Source: Comamonas fluminis
GTDB lineage: Bacteria; Pseudomonadota; Gammaproteobacteria; Burkholderiales; Burkholderiaceae_C
Assembly: GCF_019186805.1 (NCBI RefSeq)
Contig: NZ_CP066783.1
Coordinates: 3,609,501 to 3,673,500, forward strand
Length of the DNA stretch: 64,000 nucleotides
Direction of reading: 5' to 3'
Part shown: positions 45,995-55,311 of the stretch, in pieces
How positions within the stretch are numbered: the stretch's first letter is position 1
How the letters are laid out: each line of letters starts with the position of its first letter
Notes under the pieces: generated by a model
What the model saw: the letters and a program-made list of their open reading frames with translations, nothing else
What the model was told of the DNA's origin: nothing
Databases searched by the model: none
Position numbers and translations under genes: made by a program

Positions 45995-47089
45995 TCAGGC
46001 CCCCTTCACTGCAGAAACCGCTGCGCTGGCTTTTTGCGCCACCCAGCGAATACGGTAAGCCACCAGCGTGTCACAGGCCAGAAGTGCGAACAGCAGCAGC
46101 CCCTGAAAAACGCCGGTCAAGGCCTTGGGCAGACCCAGACGCGACTGCGCCAGCTCGCCGCCGATATAGAACATGCTCATGAGAATGGCCGAGAAAATCA
46201 TGCCCACAGGGTGCAGGCGGCCCACAAAGGCCACGATGATGGCCGCAAAGCCGTAGCCCGCTGGCACATAGGGAGTGAGCTGACCCAGCGGGCCTGCCAC
46301 TTCCAGCGCACCGGCCAGGCCAGCAGCGGCGCCTGAAATCAGCAGCGCCGTCCACAGCGCCTTGCGCGAGGAAAAACCGGCGTAACGCGCAGCAGCAGGG
46401 GCCAGACCACCCACCTGCAGGGCAAAGCCCGAACGTGTGCGAAACAGGAAGGCCCACAGCAGACCAGCCGCCACCAGTGAAATGATGACGCCAATATTCA
46501 TGCGCATGCCCTGCACCAGACGCGGAATCTGGGTGACACGCTCAAAGCTCTTGGTTTGCGGGAAGTTGTAACCCATGGGGTCCTTCCACGGGCCGTAAAC
46601 CAGGTAGCCCAGCACCAGCGTCGCCACATAGACCAGCATCAGGCTGACCAGAATTTCATTGGCATTGAAGCGGTCGCGCAGCAGGGCCACAATGCCCGCC
46701 CACACCATTCCGCCCAGCATGCCTGCTATCAAAATTGCGGGCACGATCCAGGGGCCAGTCGTCTTGTCCGCCAAAAGCGCCACACCACCTGCGGCCACGG
46801 CACCAATGACGAACTGGCCTTCTGCGCCAATGTTCCAGATATTGGAGCGAAAGCACACCGCCAGCCCCAGCGCGATCAGCAGCAGCGGCGTGGCCTTCAT
46901 GGCCAGCTCGCCCAGCGCGTAGCCCGACTTGATGGGTTCCCAGAAAAAGGCCTGCAAGCCCTTGACCGGGTCTTTGCCCAGCAGTGCAAACAGGGCCACG
47001 CCAATCAGCACCGTGATCAGCAGCGCCAGCAATGGCGAGCCATAGGTCCAGAATCTGGAGGCCTGAGGACGTTGTTCAAGCTTGAACAT
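45995..47089 (-). CDS. ABC transporter permease for purines/nucleosides (NupP-like)
   Basis: A 364-residue inner-membrane permease, the longer partner of the pair. It shows LALGLAVCFRSNIWNIGAEG, the conserved family segment, the coupling loop QVGGLAPAAARYAGFSSRKA, and PAGYGFAAIIVAFVGRLHPV. Its ATG lies inside the end of the ATPase gene (14-base overlap), so translation is coupled. Confidence 0.92.
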   Translation of the reverse strand: MFKLEQRPQASRFWTYGSPLLALLITVLIGVALFALLGKDPVKGLQAFFWEPIKSGYALGELAMKATPLLLIALGLAVCFRSNIWNIGAEGQFVIGAVAAGGVALLADKTTGPWIVPAILIAGMLGGMVWAGIVALLRDRFNANEILVSLMLVYVATLVLGYLVYGPWKDPMGYNFPQTKSFERVTQIPRLVQGMRMNIGVIISLVAAGLLWAFLFRTRSGFALQVGGLAPAAARYAGFSSRKALWTALLISGAAAGLAGALEVAGPLGQLTPYVPAGYGFAAIIVAFVGRLHPVGMIFSAILMSMFYIGGELAQSRLGLPKALTGVFQGLLLFALLACDTLVAYRIRWVAQKASAAVSAVKGA

Positions 47090-48650
47090 GGGAGCCTCCG
47101 TTCTCAGCAGTCAGGGCCGAGCCCTCCCACAGTCCGCTCATCCATTCACCAATCTGCTGCACGGTGGCATCGGCGCGCTGCACCGATGGGCTCAAATGGC
47201 CCTTGGCCACCACGTGCAGGCGGTCACATATCTCAAACAACTCGTCCAACTCCTCGCTGAGCACCAGCACTGCACAGCCCTGGTCACGCAACTGCAAAAT
47301 CTCGCCCCGAATCTGCGCAGCAGCTCCTACATCCACCCCCCAGGTGGGCTGAGAGATGATGAGCAGTCGTGGCCTGGCATCAATCTCGCGGCCCACAATG
47401 AACTTCTGCAGATTGCCGCCAGATAGCGACTGCGCTGCAGAGTTGGGGCCACCGGCCTTGACGTTGAAGCGGCGAATGATGTCCTGCGCCTGGGCGTGCA
47501 ACTTGCCCATGCGAATCCAGCCACCCTTGGCCAGCGCATCCTTGCGCGTCAGCAGCAGGTTATGGGCCAGGCCCATGCTGGGCACTGCGCCCCGGCCCAG
47601 TCGCTCTTCCGGCACAAAGTGCAGGCCCATGCCACGGCGGCGACCCGGGCCCATGCGGCCTACGCCCTTGCCCAGCATCTGCACCATCTCGGGCGCAGCG
47701 CGGGTGTCCTCGCCTGACAGGGCATACATCAGCTCTTTCTGGCCGTTGCCAGAAACACCGGCAATACCGACCACTTCACCCGCACGCACCTGCAGGCTGA
47801 TGTCGTCAAGATCCACGCCAAAGGGGTCCTGGCTTCTGAGGCTGAGCTGGTTGACGCGCAGCACCGCGTCCCCCGTGCGCACGCTGCGGTGCTCCAGCTC
47901 TGGCGGCTCGGAGCCAATCATCATGCGCGACAGCGATGCATTGGTTTCATTGGCAGGATTGCATTCGCCTGTCACCACACCGCCACGCAGAACCGTGCAG
48001 GCCGTGCACAGCGAGCGGATTTCATGCAGCTTGTGGCTGATATAGAGAATGGAGCAGCCTTCCGAAGCCAGACGGCGCAGCACGACAAACAGCTTCTCGA
48101 CGGCCTGAGGAGTGAGCACTGACGTTGGCTCATCCAGAATCAGCACGCGGGGGTTGGTCAGCAGAGCGCGGATGATTTCCACGCGCTGCATCTCGCCCAC
48201 GGACAGCGTATGCACAGGTCGGTGAGCATCCACTTCCAGCCCGTAGTCACGCGCAGTGGCTTCCACGCGCTCTATCACCTGTGCCAGCGGAATGCTTTTG
48301 TCCAGACCCAGCCAGACGTTCTCGGCCACCGTCAGGGTGTCGAACAGGCTGAAATGCTGAAACACCATGGCAATGCCCAGCGCCCGGGCTTCCTGGGGGT
48401 TGCGCACTTGCACGGGTTTGCCATCCACCAGGATGCTGCCCTCATCAGGCTTGACCGCACCGTAGATGATCTTCATGAGCGTGGACTTGCCAGCGCCGTT
48501 CTCGCCCAGAATGGCATGCACCTCTCCGGGGCGTACCGTCAACGACACCTTGTTATTCGCAACAACGGCTGGGTATCGTTTTGTAATACCCTCCAGTTGC
48601 AAACGCGCAGGCGCTGCCACCGAAGGGTTGTGTGTTGGGGGGGGATTCAT
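47076..48650 (-). CDS. ABC transporter ATP-binding protein for purines/nucleosides (NupO-like)
   Basis: A 524-residue protein with two ATPase domains in tandem. The first has Walker A GENGAGKSTLMKII, the signature LSVGEMQRVEI, and Walker B VLILDEPTSVLT. The second has a degenerate P-loop GVSGNGQKELM, LSGGNLQKFIVGREI, and QPTWGVDVGAAAQI, which is typical of BMP/sugar-type ATPases. The ATG at 48650 is preferred; an upstream TTG at 48680 is less likely. It is the first gene of the minus-strand transporter operon, and a LysR gene ends 76 bases upstream. Confidence 0.93.
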   Translation of the reverse strand: MNPPPTHNPSVAAPARLQLEGITKRYPAVVANNKVSLTVRPGEVHAILGENGAGKSTLMKIIYGAVKPDEGSILVDGKPVQVRNPQEARALGIAMVFQHFSLFDTLTVAENVWLGLDKSIPLAQVIERVEATARDYGLEVDAHRPVHTLSVGEMQRVEIIRALLTNPRVLILDEPTSVLTPQAVEKLFVVLRRLASEGCSILYISHKLHEIRSLCTACTVLRGGVVTGECNPANETNASLSRMMIGSEPPELEHRSVRTGDAVLRVNQLSLRSQDPFGVDLDDISLQVRAGEVVGIAGVSGNGQKELMYALSGEDTRAAPEMVQMLGKGVGRMGPGRRRGMGLHFVPEERLGRGAVPSMGLAHNLLLTRKDALAKGGWIRMGKLHAQAQDIIRRFNVKAGGPNSAAQSLSGGNLQKFIVGREIDARPRLLIISQPTWGVDVGAAAQIRGEILQLRDQGCAVLVLSEELDELFEICDRLHVVAKGHLSPSVQRADATVQQIGEWMSGLWEGSALTAENGGSHVQA

Positions 48651-48726
48651 CGCTGGATTGTCTCTCAAATTCAATAACAAATTGACTCAAACAGGCTCTC
48701 TGCGTTGAATGGGGTTAGGTTACAAG

Positions 48727-49659
48727 CTATTGATTTCGAAGCGTTAAAGCCACATTCCGCACGGCCTCACGCAACCATCTGGTAGCCGCACCCGCATGCG
48801 ACCGGGCATGCCAGAGCTGGTAATACACCAGTGGTGGAAACTGCACAGGGCAAGCCAGGATGGTCAATGGCAGGCGCTCGCAAAAGCGCTCGCAGAACAA
48901 ACGGCCCGAAGTCATGACAAGCAAACTTGATGCCACCATGTCGGGAATCAGACTGAAATGCGCGCATCGCGCCACTACCTGCCGCCGCATGTCCATGTCT
49001 GCCAGCTGTTCGTCAATCACACCCAGCGCCCCCGGGTAAGCGGGCGTGGGGGCAATATGTTCGGCCTGCAGCCACTGCTCCACATCCCAGCCTCGCCGCA
49101 CTGCCGGATGGTTGGGGCTGACCAGGCACACCACTTCATCCTCGAACAGCTTGGCCATATGCAAGCCCTCAGGCGGCTGGGGCCAGTTGCCAATGACGAC
49201 ATCCACCTCTCCTTCAGCCAGCTGACCTTCATAGTGCGACTCCGCGCTGAGCGGAAGAATATCGACTGGGCAATGAGGCGCATGCTGCTTGAGGTAGGCC
49301 ATCAGGCGCGGGAGGAACTGCGGGTCCAGATAGTCACTGGCGGCAATGCTGAAGGTGCGCGTGGCCGTTTTGGGGTCAAACTGTCGAGCATCGCTGAACA
49401 GGCCTTCGGCCGCACGCAGAATATCGGCAGCAGGCTGCATCATGCGCTCGCCCACTTCTGTAGGCTGCATCTGCGCCCCAGATCGCACCAGCAAAGGATC
49501 GCCCGCCAGCTCACGCAGCCTGCGCAGTGATGCAGACACCGCTGGCTGATGCATGCCCAGGCGCAGCGCTGCCCGCGAGACGCTTCGCTCCGTCAGCACC
49601 GTGTGAAGCACCCGGATCAGGTGCAGGTCAATCCTGTCAAACAAAGTCTGGTCACGCAT
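48727..49659 (-). CDS. LysR family regulator upstream of the purine transporter operon
   Basis: A 310-residue LysR protein of the NodD/NahR-like branch. The helix-turn-helix is SVSRAALRLGMHQPAVSASL, and SIAASDYLDPQFLPRLMAYL opens the effector domain. It is transcribed in the same direction as the transporter operon and ends 76 bases before it, so a regulatory role there is plausible. A purine ligand would be inference. An in-frame ATG at 49677 would add six residues. Confidence 0.88.
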   Translation of the reverse strand: MRDQTLFDRIDLHLIRVLHTVLTERSVSRAALRLGMHQPAVSASLRRLRELAGDPLLVRSGAQMQPTEVGERMMQPAADILRAAEGLFSDARQFDPKTATRTFSIAASDYLDPQFLPRLMAYLKQHAPHCPVDILPLSAESHYEGQLAEGEVDVVIGNWPQPPEGLHMAKLFEDEVVCLVSPNHPAVRRGWDVEQWLQAEHIAPTPAYPGALGVIDEQLADMDMRRQVVARCAHFSLIPDMVASSLLVMTSGRLFCERFCERLPLTILACPVQFPPLVYYQLWHARSHAGAATRWLREAVRNVALTLRNQ

Positions 49660-49796
49660 AGGCTGCAGCCACCCCATGCCTGCAGACAGGCGAGTGACCT
49701 CATCATGGTTTTGTATACAAAATAATGACGAGCGTAACCGAGGCCTGCCGCTAGCGCAGCCAAGGGATTGCCCGAAAGATACGATGAAGCGTGTTC

Positions 49797-51956
49797 TTAA
49801 GCCATGGCGGCAATGACTTCAACGCGGTTGCGCCCCTTGCGCTTGGCCGCGTAGCAAGCCATATCCGCCCCCTGAAACGCGGTAGCGACAGAGTGGCTCA
49901 GCGCATCGAGCACCAGCATGCCGATGCTGGCACTCAACATATAGCGCTGCCCTTGATACGAGCCTTCCCAATCCTGAATCGCCATGCAAAGCAGTTGTGC
50001 GTAGCGCATGCCTTGTTCTCGGCTCACTCCCGGCATCAGCACGGCAAACTCGTCTCCGCCAACACGGGCCACCCAGCCATGCGGGCGCACCGATGACTCG
50101 ATCAGCTTGGCGATATGCCCCAGCACCTCGTCCCCCACTTCTCGCCCGCCCTGGCGATTGACCTGGGAGAAATGATCGAGATCAACGTAGAGAATGACGC
50201 CGTGTCCGGCTGAACTCTTGGCAGCGCCATCATCGGTCTGCGTGCACTCCTGCAGCCAGTCCTTGAGTCTTACGGCAAAGGCAGCACGGTTGGGCAAGCG
50301 GGTCAGCGGGTCATGCATCGCCTTCCAGGTGGACTGTTCGCGCAGCATGCGCTGGGTGGTGACATCCTCCACTTCCCAGACCAGATAGCGCTCGTCCCCT
50401 TCCTTGTTGCTGAGCTCCCATGTACGGCTCATGCGCTGCATGCTCTGCCCGTTGAGCCTTACCCAGACAGTGCTGGAGTCCTTTCGCAGCAAGGAGACTT
50501 CGCTATCAAATTGGCCATAGATATCCAAACCACGACCTATGCGTGACACCAGATCAGCGTAGGCCTGATCGCTGGCGCACAGCTGGCGCAGGCTCATCCC
50601 CAGCATTTCGCGTGGCTGGTAGCCCAGCACCCGCGCAGCCTGAATCCCGACTCGCAGCACTTTTTCACCCTGCGTGACCACCAGCCCCACCGGGGCATAG
50701 TCCATCAGGGTCTGCAACTGCAGCTGCAGCTGACGTTCGCGCTCCTCATGCCCTTCGCGGCTGCGCCCCAGCGCCTGCAGCGCATTTCTCAAGGTTTGTG
50801 CTTCGCCCCAGTCATGGGATGAAAGCCTTTGCCACCAGCGGGCGCCAAAGACATTGGTATCCACCTCATCCACAGTGCCGCGCTGCTGGGCGCGGTCCGC
50901 CTTCCGAAACAGCTCGGTCAGGGGGTGAAAAACCAGGGCCATCACCACCAGCAGGGCAATGGCAATCAATACCAAGGCCGCAGACAAGAGAGCCAGCGAA
51001 CGATTACCCAGACCCGGCACCCAGTCCTGCGCGCTGGAGACTTTGACCAAAGACCATTGGGTCCAGGGCAGAGTCACAACACTCCAGAGCTTTGTGCCAC
51101 GGCGTTCACTGACGGTGGATGCCTGCAGCTCGCGCAGCCAGGCAAGGTCTTGCTCACCCACTGCACCTGGCAGGCCCTCGCTGGCAGGCAGTTGCCATTG
51201 GCCTTTTTGCTCCACCGCCAGCAACCGCCCATCCTTGTCCAGCAAAAACAGATCGCTGACAGGCCCCGGCTGCTCTCCATCCAGTGGCAGCAGCGTGGCG
51301 GCGCTGACATGGTGGCTGCCGCCCAGCACACCCAGCAAGCGACCGTTGGCCGTACGCACGGGAACCACATGCTGGAACTCCAGATCCAGCCCAATGTCAG
51401 TGCTCTCAACCCGGCCTTTGACTAGCGGCTTCCCCTCCAACAGGCCGCGCCGGAGTTCTTCGCGTGTGGATTCAGGAAGCTGCGACGAAGGGATGCTTTC
51501 GTCTTTTTTCAGACTCAGCAGCAACTGCCCGCGCTCATCGGCCAGTTGCACCTTATCGAACTGCTGCGCCATGGAGGCTGGCTGAAGCAGCAATGCCTCC
51601 AGCCAGTCACGAGGCTCATGCATGCGATCAGAGAGCACGGTTGCCAAGCTCTGCAATGGCTTTTGCTGCTGCTCCACCCGAAAAGCAAGCGCGCGCGCCA
51701 TGTATTCCAGTGACCGGGTCTGCGCTGGCAAAGCGCCATCCGCCACAGCCTGCTGCATGGAGTAACGCACCCAGACGGCTGTTCCCGCGCCCACCAGCAG
51801 CACCACAGCCATGACAATCAGCATGACGCTGCGCAGCATGGGGCCGGGGCCCCGGTTGACGCGCTCTACCCACGGCTCATGCACAGGCCGCCGGGGTAGT
51901 GAATCCGGAAGGGCCCAAGGAGGCTCTACAGCAGTGGTTGCAGCGAGGTCAGACAT
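49797..51956 (-). CDS. diguanylate cyclase with periplasmic sensor and PAS domain
   Basis: A 719-residue inner-membrane signalling protein. One helix lies at about residues 42-64; a 250-residue periplasmic Cache-like domain follows; a second helix is at about 320-342 (LLSAALVLIAIALLVVMALV). Then come a PAS domain (about 415-540, LMDYAPVGLVVTQGEKVLRV) and a C-terminal GGDEF domain with the intact active site VGGDEFAVL (633-637). The product-inhibition RxxD motif is replaced by RPHG, so feedback inhibition at that site is unlikely. No EAL domain. No partner gene is adjacent. Confidence 0.92.
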   Translation of the reverse strand: MSDLAATTAVEPPWALPDSLPRRPVHEPWVERVNRGPGPMLRSVMLIVMAVVLLVGAGTAVWVRYSMQQAVADGALPAQTRSLEYMARALAFRVEQQQKPLQSLATVLSDRMHEPRDWLEALLLQPASMAQQFDKVQLADERGQLLLSLKKDESIPSSQLPESTREELRRGLLEGKPLVKGRVESTDIGLDLEFQHVVPVRTANGRLLGVLGGSHHVSAATLLPLDGEQPGPVSDLFLLDKDGRLLAVEQKGQWQLPASEGLPGAVGEQDLAWLRELQASTVSERRGTKLWSVVTLPWTQWSLVKVSSAQDWVPGLGNRSLALLSAALVLIAIALLVVMALVFHPLTELFRKADRAQQRGTVDEVDTNVFGARWWQRLSSHDWGEAQTLRNALQALGRSREGHEERERQLQLQLQTLMDYAPVGLVVTQGEKVLRVGIQAARVLGYQPREMLGMSLRQLCASDQAYADLVSRIGRGLDIYGQFDSEVSLLRKDSSTVWVRLNGQSMQRMSRTWELSNKEGDERYLVWEVEDVTTQRMLREQSTWKAMHDPLTRLPNRAAFAVRLKDWLQECTQTDDGAAKSSAGHGVILYVDLDHFSQVNRQGGREVGDEVLGHIAKLIESSVRPHGWVARVGGDEFAVLMPGVSREQGMRYAQLLCMAIQDWEGSYQGQRYMLSASIGMLVLDALSHSVATAFQGADMACYAAKRKGRNRVEVIAAMA

Positions 51957-52093
51957 GATCTCTCAATATAGAGAGCGGCTGTCTTTTACCAATCAGAGGA
52001 AGCCCGCAAACCTGTCGGTACATACCCGGGCGGGCACTGAGCATTAAGCGCAAAAGCAAGCGCTCATTCACCTACAGCCTGTAGCTGAAACTC

Positions 52094-52729
52094 TCAGCCC
52101 AGCGCCAGCACTTCCAGGGCTTGAGGTTTGGGCAGATCAATCACATTGCCGCGCCCTGCAATCAGCCCATGTTCGCGCAGTTGGCGCAGCACACGCGAAA
52201 ACGTCTCGGGTGCAATGCCCAGTTGCGCGGCAATCAGGCGCTTGCGTGCATTCAAGGTCACGCGCAAACCGCCTTCGGCATGCTGGGTTGCATGGTGCAG
52301 CAGCCACTGAGCGCAGCGCGCCTCGGCGTCCTGTGCCAGCCGGCTCACGGCCAGCTCGGTCTGCGAGCAATAGGCACGCGCCAGATCCTTGAGCAGTTGC
52401 TGCGCGGGCTGCGGCATGTCGGCAATGGCTTTGTGAAATCGCTCCAGCGGAATGGCGTAGAGCTGCCCCGCTGTCTGCGCCTGCATGTCCATGCAGGAAT
52501 TGCGTCCCTGCAGCGCAAAGGCTGCATCCAGCCAGGCTGGACCTTCCACCTGTCCCAGCTGGTGTCTCAGCGTCGAGTCCTGCTCCACGCCCAGCAGCAC
52601 ACTTCCGCTTGCCAGGTACAGAACAGAGGCGATAGGTTGACGGCGCAGTCTGAGCCACGAGCCCGGAGCAAAGCTCTCAGGCTGCCCAAACGAGGAGGCA
52701 ACTTGCGACATGGAGGGCATGGTGAACAT
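52094..52729 (-). CDS. Crp/Fnr family transcription regulator
   Basis: A 211-residue regulator. An N-terminal cyclic-nucleotide-type beta barrel is recognisable (SVLYLASGSVLLGVEQD, LYAIPLERFHKAIADMP), and a C-terminal helix-turn-helix reads AAQLGIAPETFSRVLRQLRE. It lacks the N-terminal cysteines of oxygen-sensing Fnr and does not show the full cAMP pocket, so the signal is unknown. Start choice is uncertain (ATGs at 52729, 52720 and 52711). It lies directly behind puuD on the same strand, separated by a terminator. Confidence 0.85.
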   Translation of the reverse strand: MFTMPSMSQVASSFGQPESFAPGSWLRLRRQPIASVLYLASGSVLLGVEQDSTLRHQLGQVEGPAWLDAAFALQGRNSCMDMQAQTAGQLYAIPLERFHKAIADMPQPAQQLLKDLARAYCSQTELAVSRLAQDAEARCAQWLLHHATQHAEGGLRVTLNARKRLIAAQLGIAPETFSRVLRQLREHGLIAGRGNVIDLPKPQALEVLALG

Positions 52730-52795
52730 ATGCTCGCACTTTGCCCGGCTTTGCTCCCGCTCGCATTGAGCCACATCAACAAGCCAGAGATACGG

Positions 52796-52832
52796 GAAAA
52801 CAAAAAGGCCGCAGAGCAAAGCTGCGGCCTTT
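52796..52832 (-). terminator. terminator of puuD
   Basis: Read on the minus strand, AAAGGCCGCAG-CTTTGCT-CTGCGGCCTTTTTGTTTT is a strong stem with a T-tract, 24 bases behind the puuD stop. Confidence 0.92.
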
Positions 52833-52855
52833 GGAGATCAGAGAACTTCTGTCTA

Positions 52856-54166
52856 TCAGTTCACGGCAGCGCCGGACTCATACCAGGTCTTGATCAGGTT
52901 GCGCTCGTCTTCGGACAGCGCACCGGGGTTGCCGAAAGGCATCTTCTTGAGCTGAACCACCTGCTGGTAGATCTGCTGAGCGTGCGACTTCACCGCTTCG
53001 GGCGAATCCAGACGAACGCCCTTTTGCTGGATGGCTGTGCCGTGGCACACCACGCAGTGCTGCTGGAAGATGGCATTGACCTTGGCAAAGCCTTCGCCAC
53101 CAGCGGCAGCAGGAGCTTCAGCAGCGGGAGCTGCTGCGCCTTCTGCGGCGGGCGCTGCGGCCTGGGCAGCCGGAGCAGCTTGCTCAGCGGCGGGGGCTGC
53201 AGGAGCAGCAGCCACGGGAGCAGGAGCCGCCACAGGAGCGGGCTTGAGCCAGACGAACACGGCCAGCAGAGCAGCCACGCCAACCGCAGCGTAAGGCCAG
53301 GGGTGGCTGTTGCGGCCCAGCTTGTAGCCGTGACGCATCACGAAGAACTGGCGAATAGCGGCACCGGCAAACATCATGCCGATCAACACCAGCCAGTTCA
53401 TCTTGTGGCTATACAGCCAGCCATAGTGGTTGGACAGCATGGCAAACAGCACAGGCAGCGTGAAGTAGGTGTTGTGCACGCTACGCTGCTTGGCACGCTG
53501 GCCGTGACGGGGATCCACAGGCTCGCCAGCCTTCAGGGAAGCCACCACCTTGCGCTGGCCAGGGATGATCCAGAAGAACACGTTGGCGCTCATGGAAGTC
53601 GCAATCATCGCACCCATCAGCAGGAAGGCAGCTTGGCCGGGGAAGATGTGGCAAGCCAGATAGGCGGCAATACACACCAGAACCAGCACCAGGGCACCCA
53701 CGGTGGCATCGCCATTCTTCTTCTGGCCGAAAGTGCGGCAGATGAAGTCATACAGCAGCCAGAACACCACCAGGAAGGCCAGCGCAGAAGCCACGGCAGC
53801 GCCGGTGCTCATGGCGTTAGGGTCGCCGGGGGTAATCAGGTAGATGTTGGCGTTCCACAGGTAGGAAACCGTCAGCAGAGCAAAACCGGACAGCCACGTG
53901 GTGTAGCTTTCCCAGTAGAACCAGTGCAGATGGTCCGGCATCTTGGGAGGAGACACGTTGAACTTGACGGGGTGGTAGAAACCGCCACCGTGCACAGCCC
54001 AGAGTTCGCCGCTGACGCCTTGTTTTTTCAAGTCGTCGTCAATGGGCGGCGTCAAGCTGCTGTCCAGAAACACAAAGTAGAAGGATGAACCGACCCAGGC
54101 GATGGCGGTGATGACGTGGAGCCACCGCAACAGCAGGCCGGCCCAGTCGAGAATGTAGCTTTCCAT
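52856..54166 (-). CDS. puuD: membrane-bound urate oxidase PuuD fused to cytochrome c
   Basis: A 436-residue integral membrane protein. The first 300 residues hold about eight helices with the PuuD-type segments HVITAIAWVGSSFYFVFLDS, HWFYWESYTTWLSGFALL and NVFFWIIPGQRKVVASLK. An Ala/Pro-rich linker of about 60 residues leads to a C-terminal cytochrome c domain with CVVCHG and an axial Met in KKMPFGNPG. PuuD proteins oxidise urate to 5-hydroxyisourate and pass electrons to the respiratory chain instead of making peroxide. The start is the ATG at 54166. It lies downstream of xdhC on the same strand. Confidence 0.92.
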   Translation of the reverse strand: MESYILDWAGLLLRWLHVITAIAWVGSSFYFVFLDSSLTPPIDDDLKKQGVSGELWAVHGGGFYHPVKFNVSPPKMPDHLHWFYWESYTTWLSGFALLTVSYLWNANIYLITPGDPNAMSTGAAVASALAFLVVFWLLYDFICRTFGQKKNGDATVGALVLVLVCIAAYLACHIFPGQAAFLLMGAMIATSMSANVFFWIIPGQRKVVASLKAGEPVDPRHGQRAKQRSVHNTYFTLPVLFAMLSNHYGWLYSHKMNWLVLIGMMFAGAAIRQFFVMRHGYKLGRNSHPWPYAAVGVAALLAVFVWLKPAPVAAPAPVAAAPAAPAAEQAAPAAQAAAPAAEGAAAPAAEAPAAAGGEGFAKVNAIFQQHCVVCHGTAIQQKGVRLDSPEAVKSHAQQIYQQVVQLKKMPFGNPGALSEDERNLIKTWYESGAAVN

Positions 54167-54326
54167 AGCTCTCAACCTTGGCAGCGTGGGGCTGCCTTAC
54201 AACCTGCTCACCACTGCGGGCGCTCTGAGCAGAAGAAGAGGCCGCGCACCCGAGCGTGAAGCACGAGGCACCGCTGCGACCTATCTGTCGACTGAAAGTG
54301 TATGCAATTTTTGCCGCCAGATAGTG

Positions 54327-54355
54327 GTGATTCAGGGTTAATCACCCTAGTGATT
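54327..54355. promoter_or_regulatory. alternating dyad upstream of puuD
   Basis: GTGATT-N7-AATCAC-N4-GTGATT gives two overlapping perfect dyads in the 296-base gap between xdhC and puuD. It is about 160 bases before the puuD start and could be an operator. The rest of the gap shows nothing recognisable. Confidence 0.35.
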
Positions 54356-54462
54356 TCCCTAGGAGTTAGACCTAAAGCAAATCTGCTGCTATGAATTTCT
54401 GGCAATAGGCAATGAACCGCAGGGACAGGCTGCCACTGGAGCGGCTGCCCAATCTGGCCCCA

Positions 54463-55311
54463 TCAGACCGCGCCCGGCAGACGCTGTAAAAGCTGCGCCG
54501 CCACTGCCACGGCAATGACCTCGGGCTGCTTGCCCGTGATTCCCGGCACACCAATCGGGCAGGTGATGTGGGCCAGTTCCTCATCTGTAAAACCACGCTC
54601 GCGCAGGCGGCGACTGAACGTGGCCCATTTGGTCTTGCTGCCAATCAGGCCAATAAAAGGCAAGTCCCCGCGTTCGCGCTGGCGCTTGAGGCACTGGGCC
54701 ACCACCTCCAGATCTTCGGCATGGCTGAAGCTCATGATGAGCACCTGCGTCTGGGCAGGCAGCTCATCCACGGCGGCCTGCACCGGGTCAGAGTGCTCGC
54801 ACAGCACACCAATCTGTTCCTCTTTGGGAAAGACAGCATCACGGCTGTCCACCCAGATCACGCGGTAAGGCAGGCTGCGCAAGATACGCACCAGCGCATG
54901 CCCCACATGGCCTGCGCCAAACAGTGCCACGTTACTGGAAGGAATTGGCAGCAATCGTTCTAGTTGATTGCGCTGACCGCTCTCAAAAAAGGAGTACTCC
55001 AGCTCCAGTGCCCCCCCGCAGCATTGCCCCAAACTTGGCCCCAGCGCATAACGCTGCGTGTGAGCGGGGCGCGCATCTGCACCTTCGCTTTTCCCCTTTT
55101 CACTCCACTGCGCCAGCAATTGCTGCGCCTGAGCAATCGCCTGCCATTCCAGGTGACCACCGCCAATCGTGCCATGCACCTCATCGGCAAACACCGCCAT
55201 CCACGCGCCCTGCTCTCGCGGTACAGAGCCGCGCACTGTCTGCACCTGCACCCAGCACAGAGGCTGCTGCGCAAGGCTGCTCAAAATCTTTTCGTAGGTT
55301 TGACTCCACAT
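54463..55311 (-). CDS. xdhC: xanthine dehydrogenase accessory protein XdhC
   Basis: A 282-residue chaperone that binds molybdenum cofactor, has it sulfurated, and inserts it into XdhB. N-terminal motifs are VRGSVPREQGAWMAVF and GTIGGGHLEWQAI; the C-terminal half has a Rossmann fold opening VALFGAGHVGHALVRIL and ends with FIGLIGSKTKWATFSRRL and CPIGVPGITGKQPEVIAVAV. Normally it follows xdhA and xdhB; neither is present here, so its client must be encoded elsewhere. puuD follows on the same strand. Confidence 0.92.
   Translation of the reverse strand: MWSQTYEKILSSLAQQPLCWVQVQTVRGSVPREQGAWMAVFADEVHGTIGGGHLEWQAIAQAQQLLAQWSEKGKSEGADARPAHTQRYALGPSLGQCCGGALELEYSFFESGQRNQLERLLPIPSSNVALFGAGHVGHALVRILRSLPYRVIWVDSRDAVFPKEEQIGVLCEHSDPVQAAVDELPAQTQVLIMSFSHAEDLEVVAQCLKRQRERGDLPFIGLIGSKTKWATFSRRLRERGFTDEELAHITCPIGVPGITGKQPEVIAVAVAAQLLQRLPGAV

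Noticed and set aside
52121..54088. Long plus-strand frame antisense to puuD and the Crp/Fnr gene
   Set aside because: It crosses a strong terminator and two genes with clear motifs; the His/Gln-rich product is typical of antisense frames here.
49797..54166. GGDEF gene and Crp/Fnr gene considered as part of the purine system
   Set aside because: Only proximity supports it; domains give no purine link, and a terminator separates puuD from the Crp/Fnr gene.
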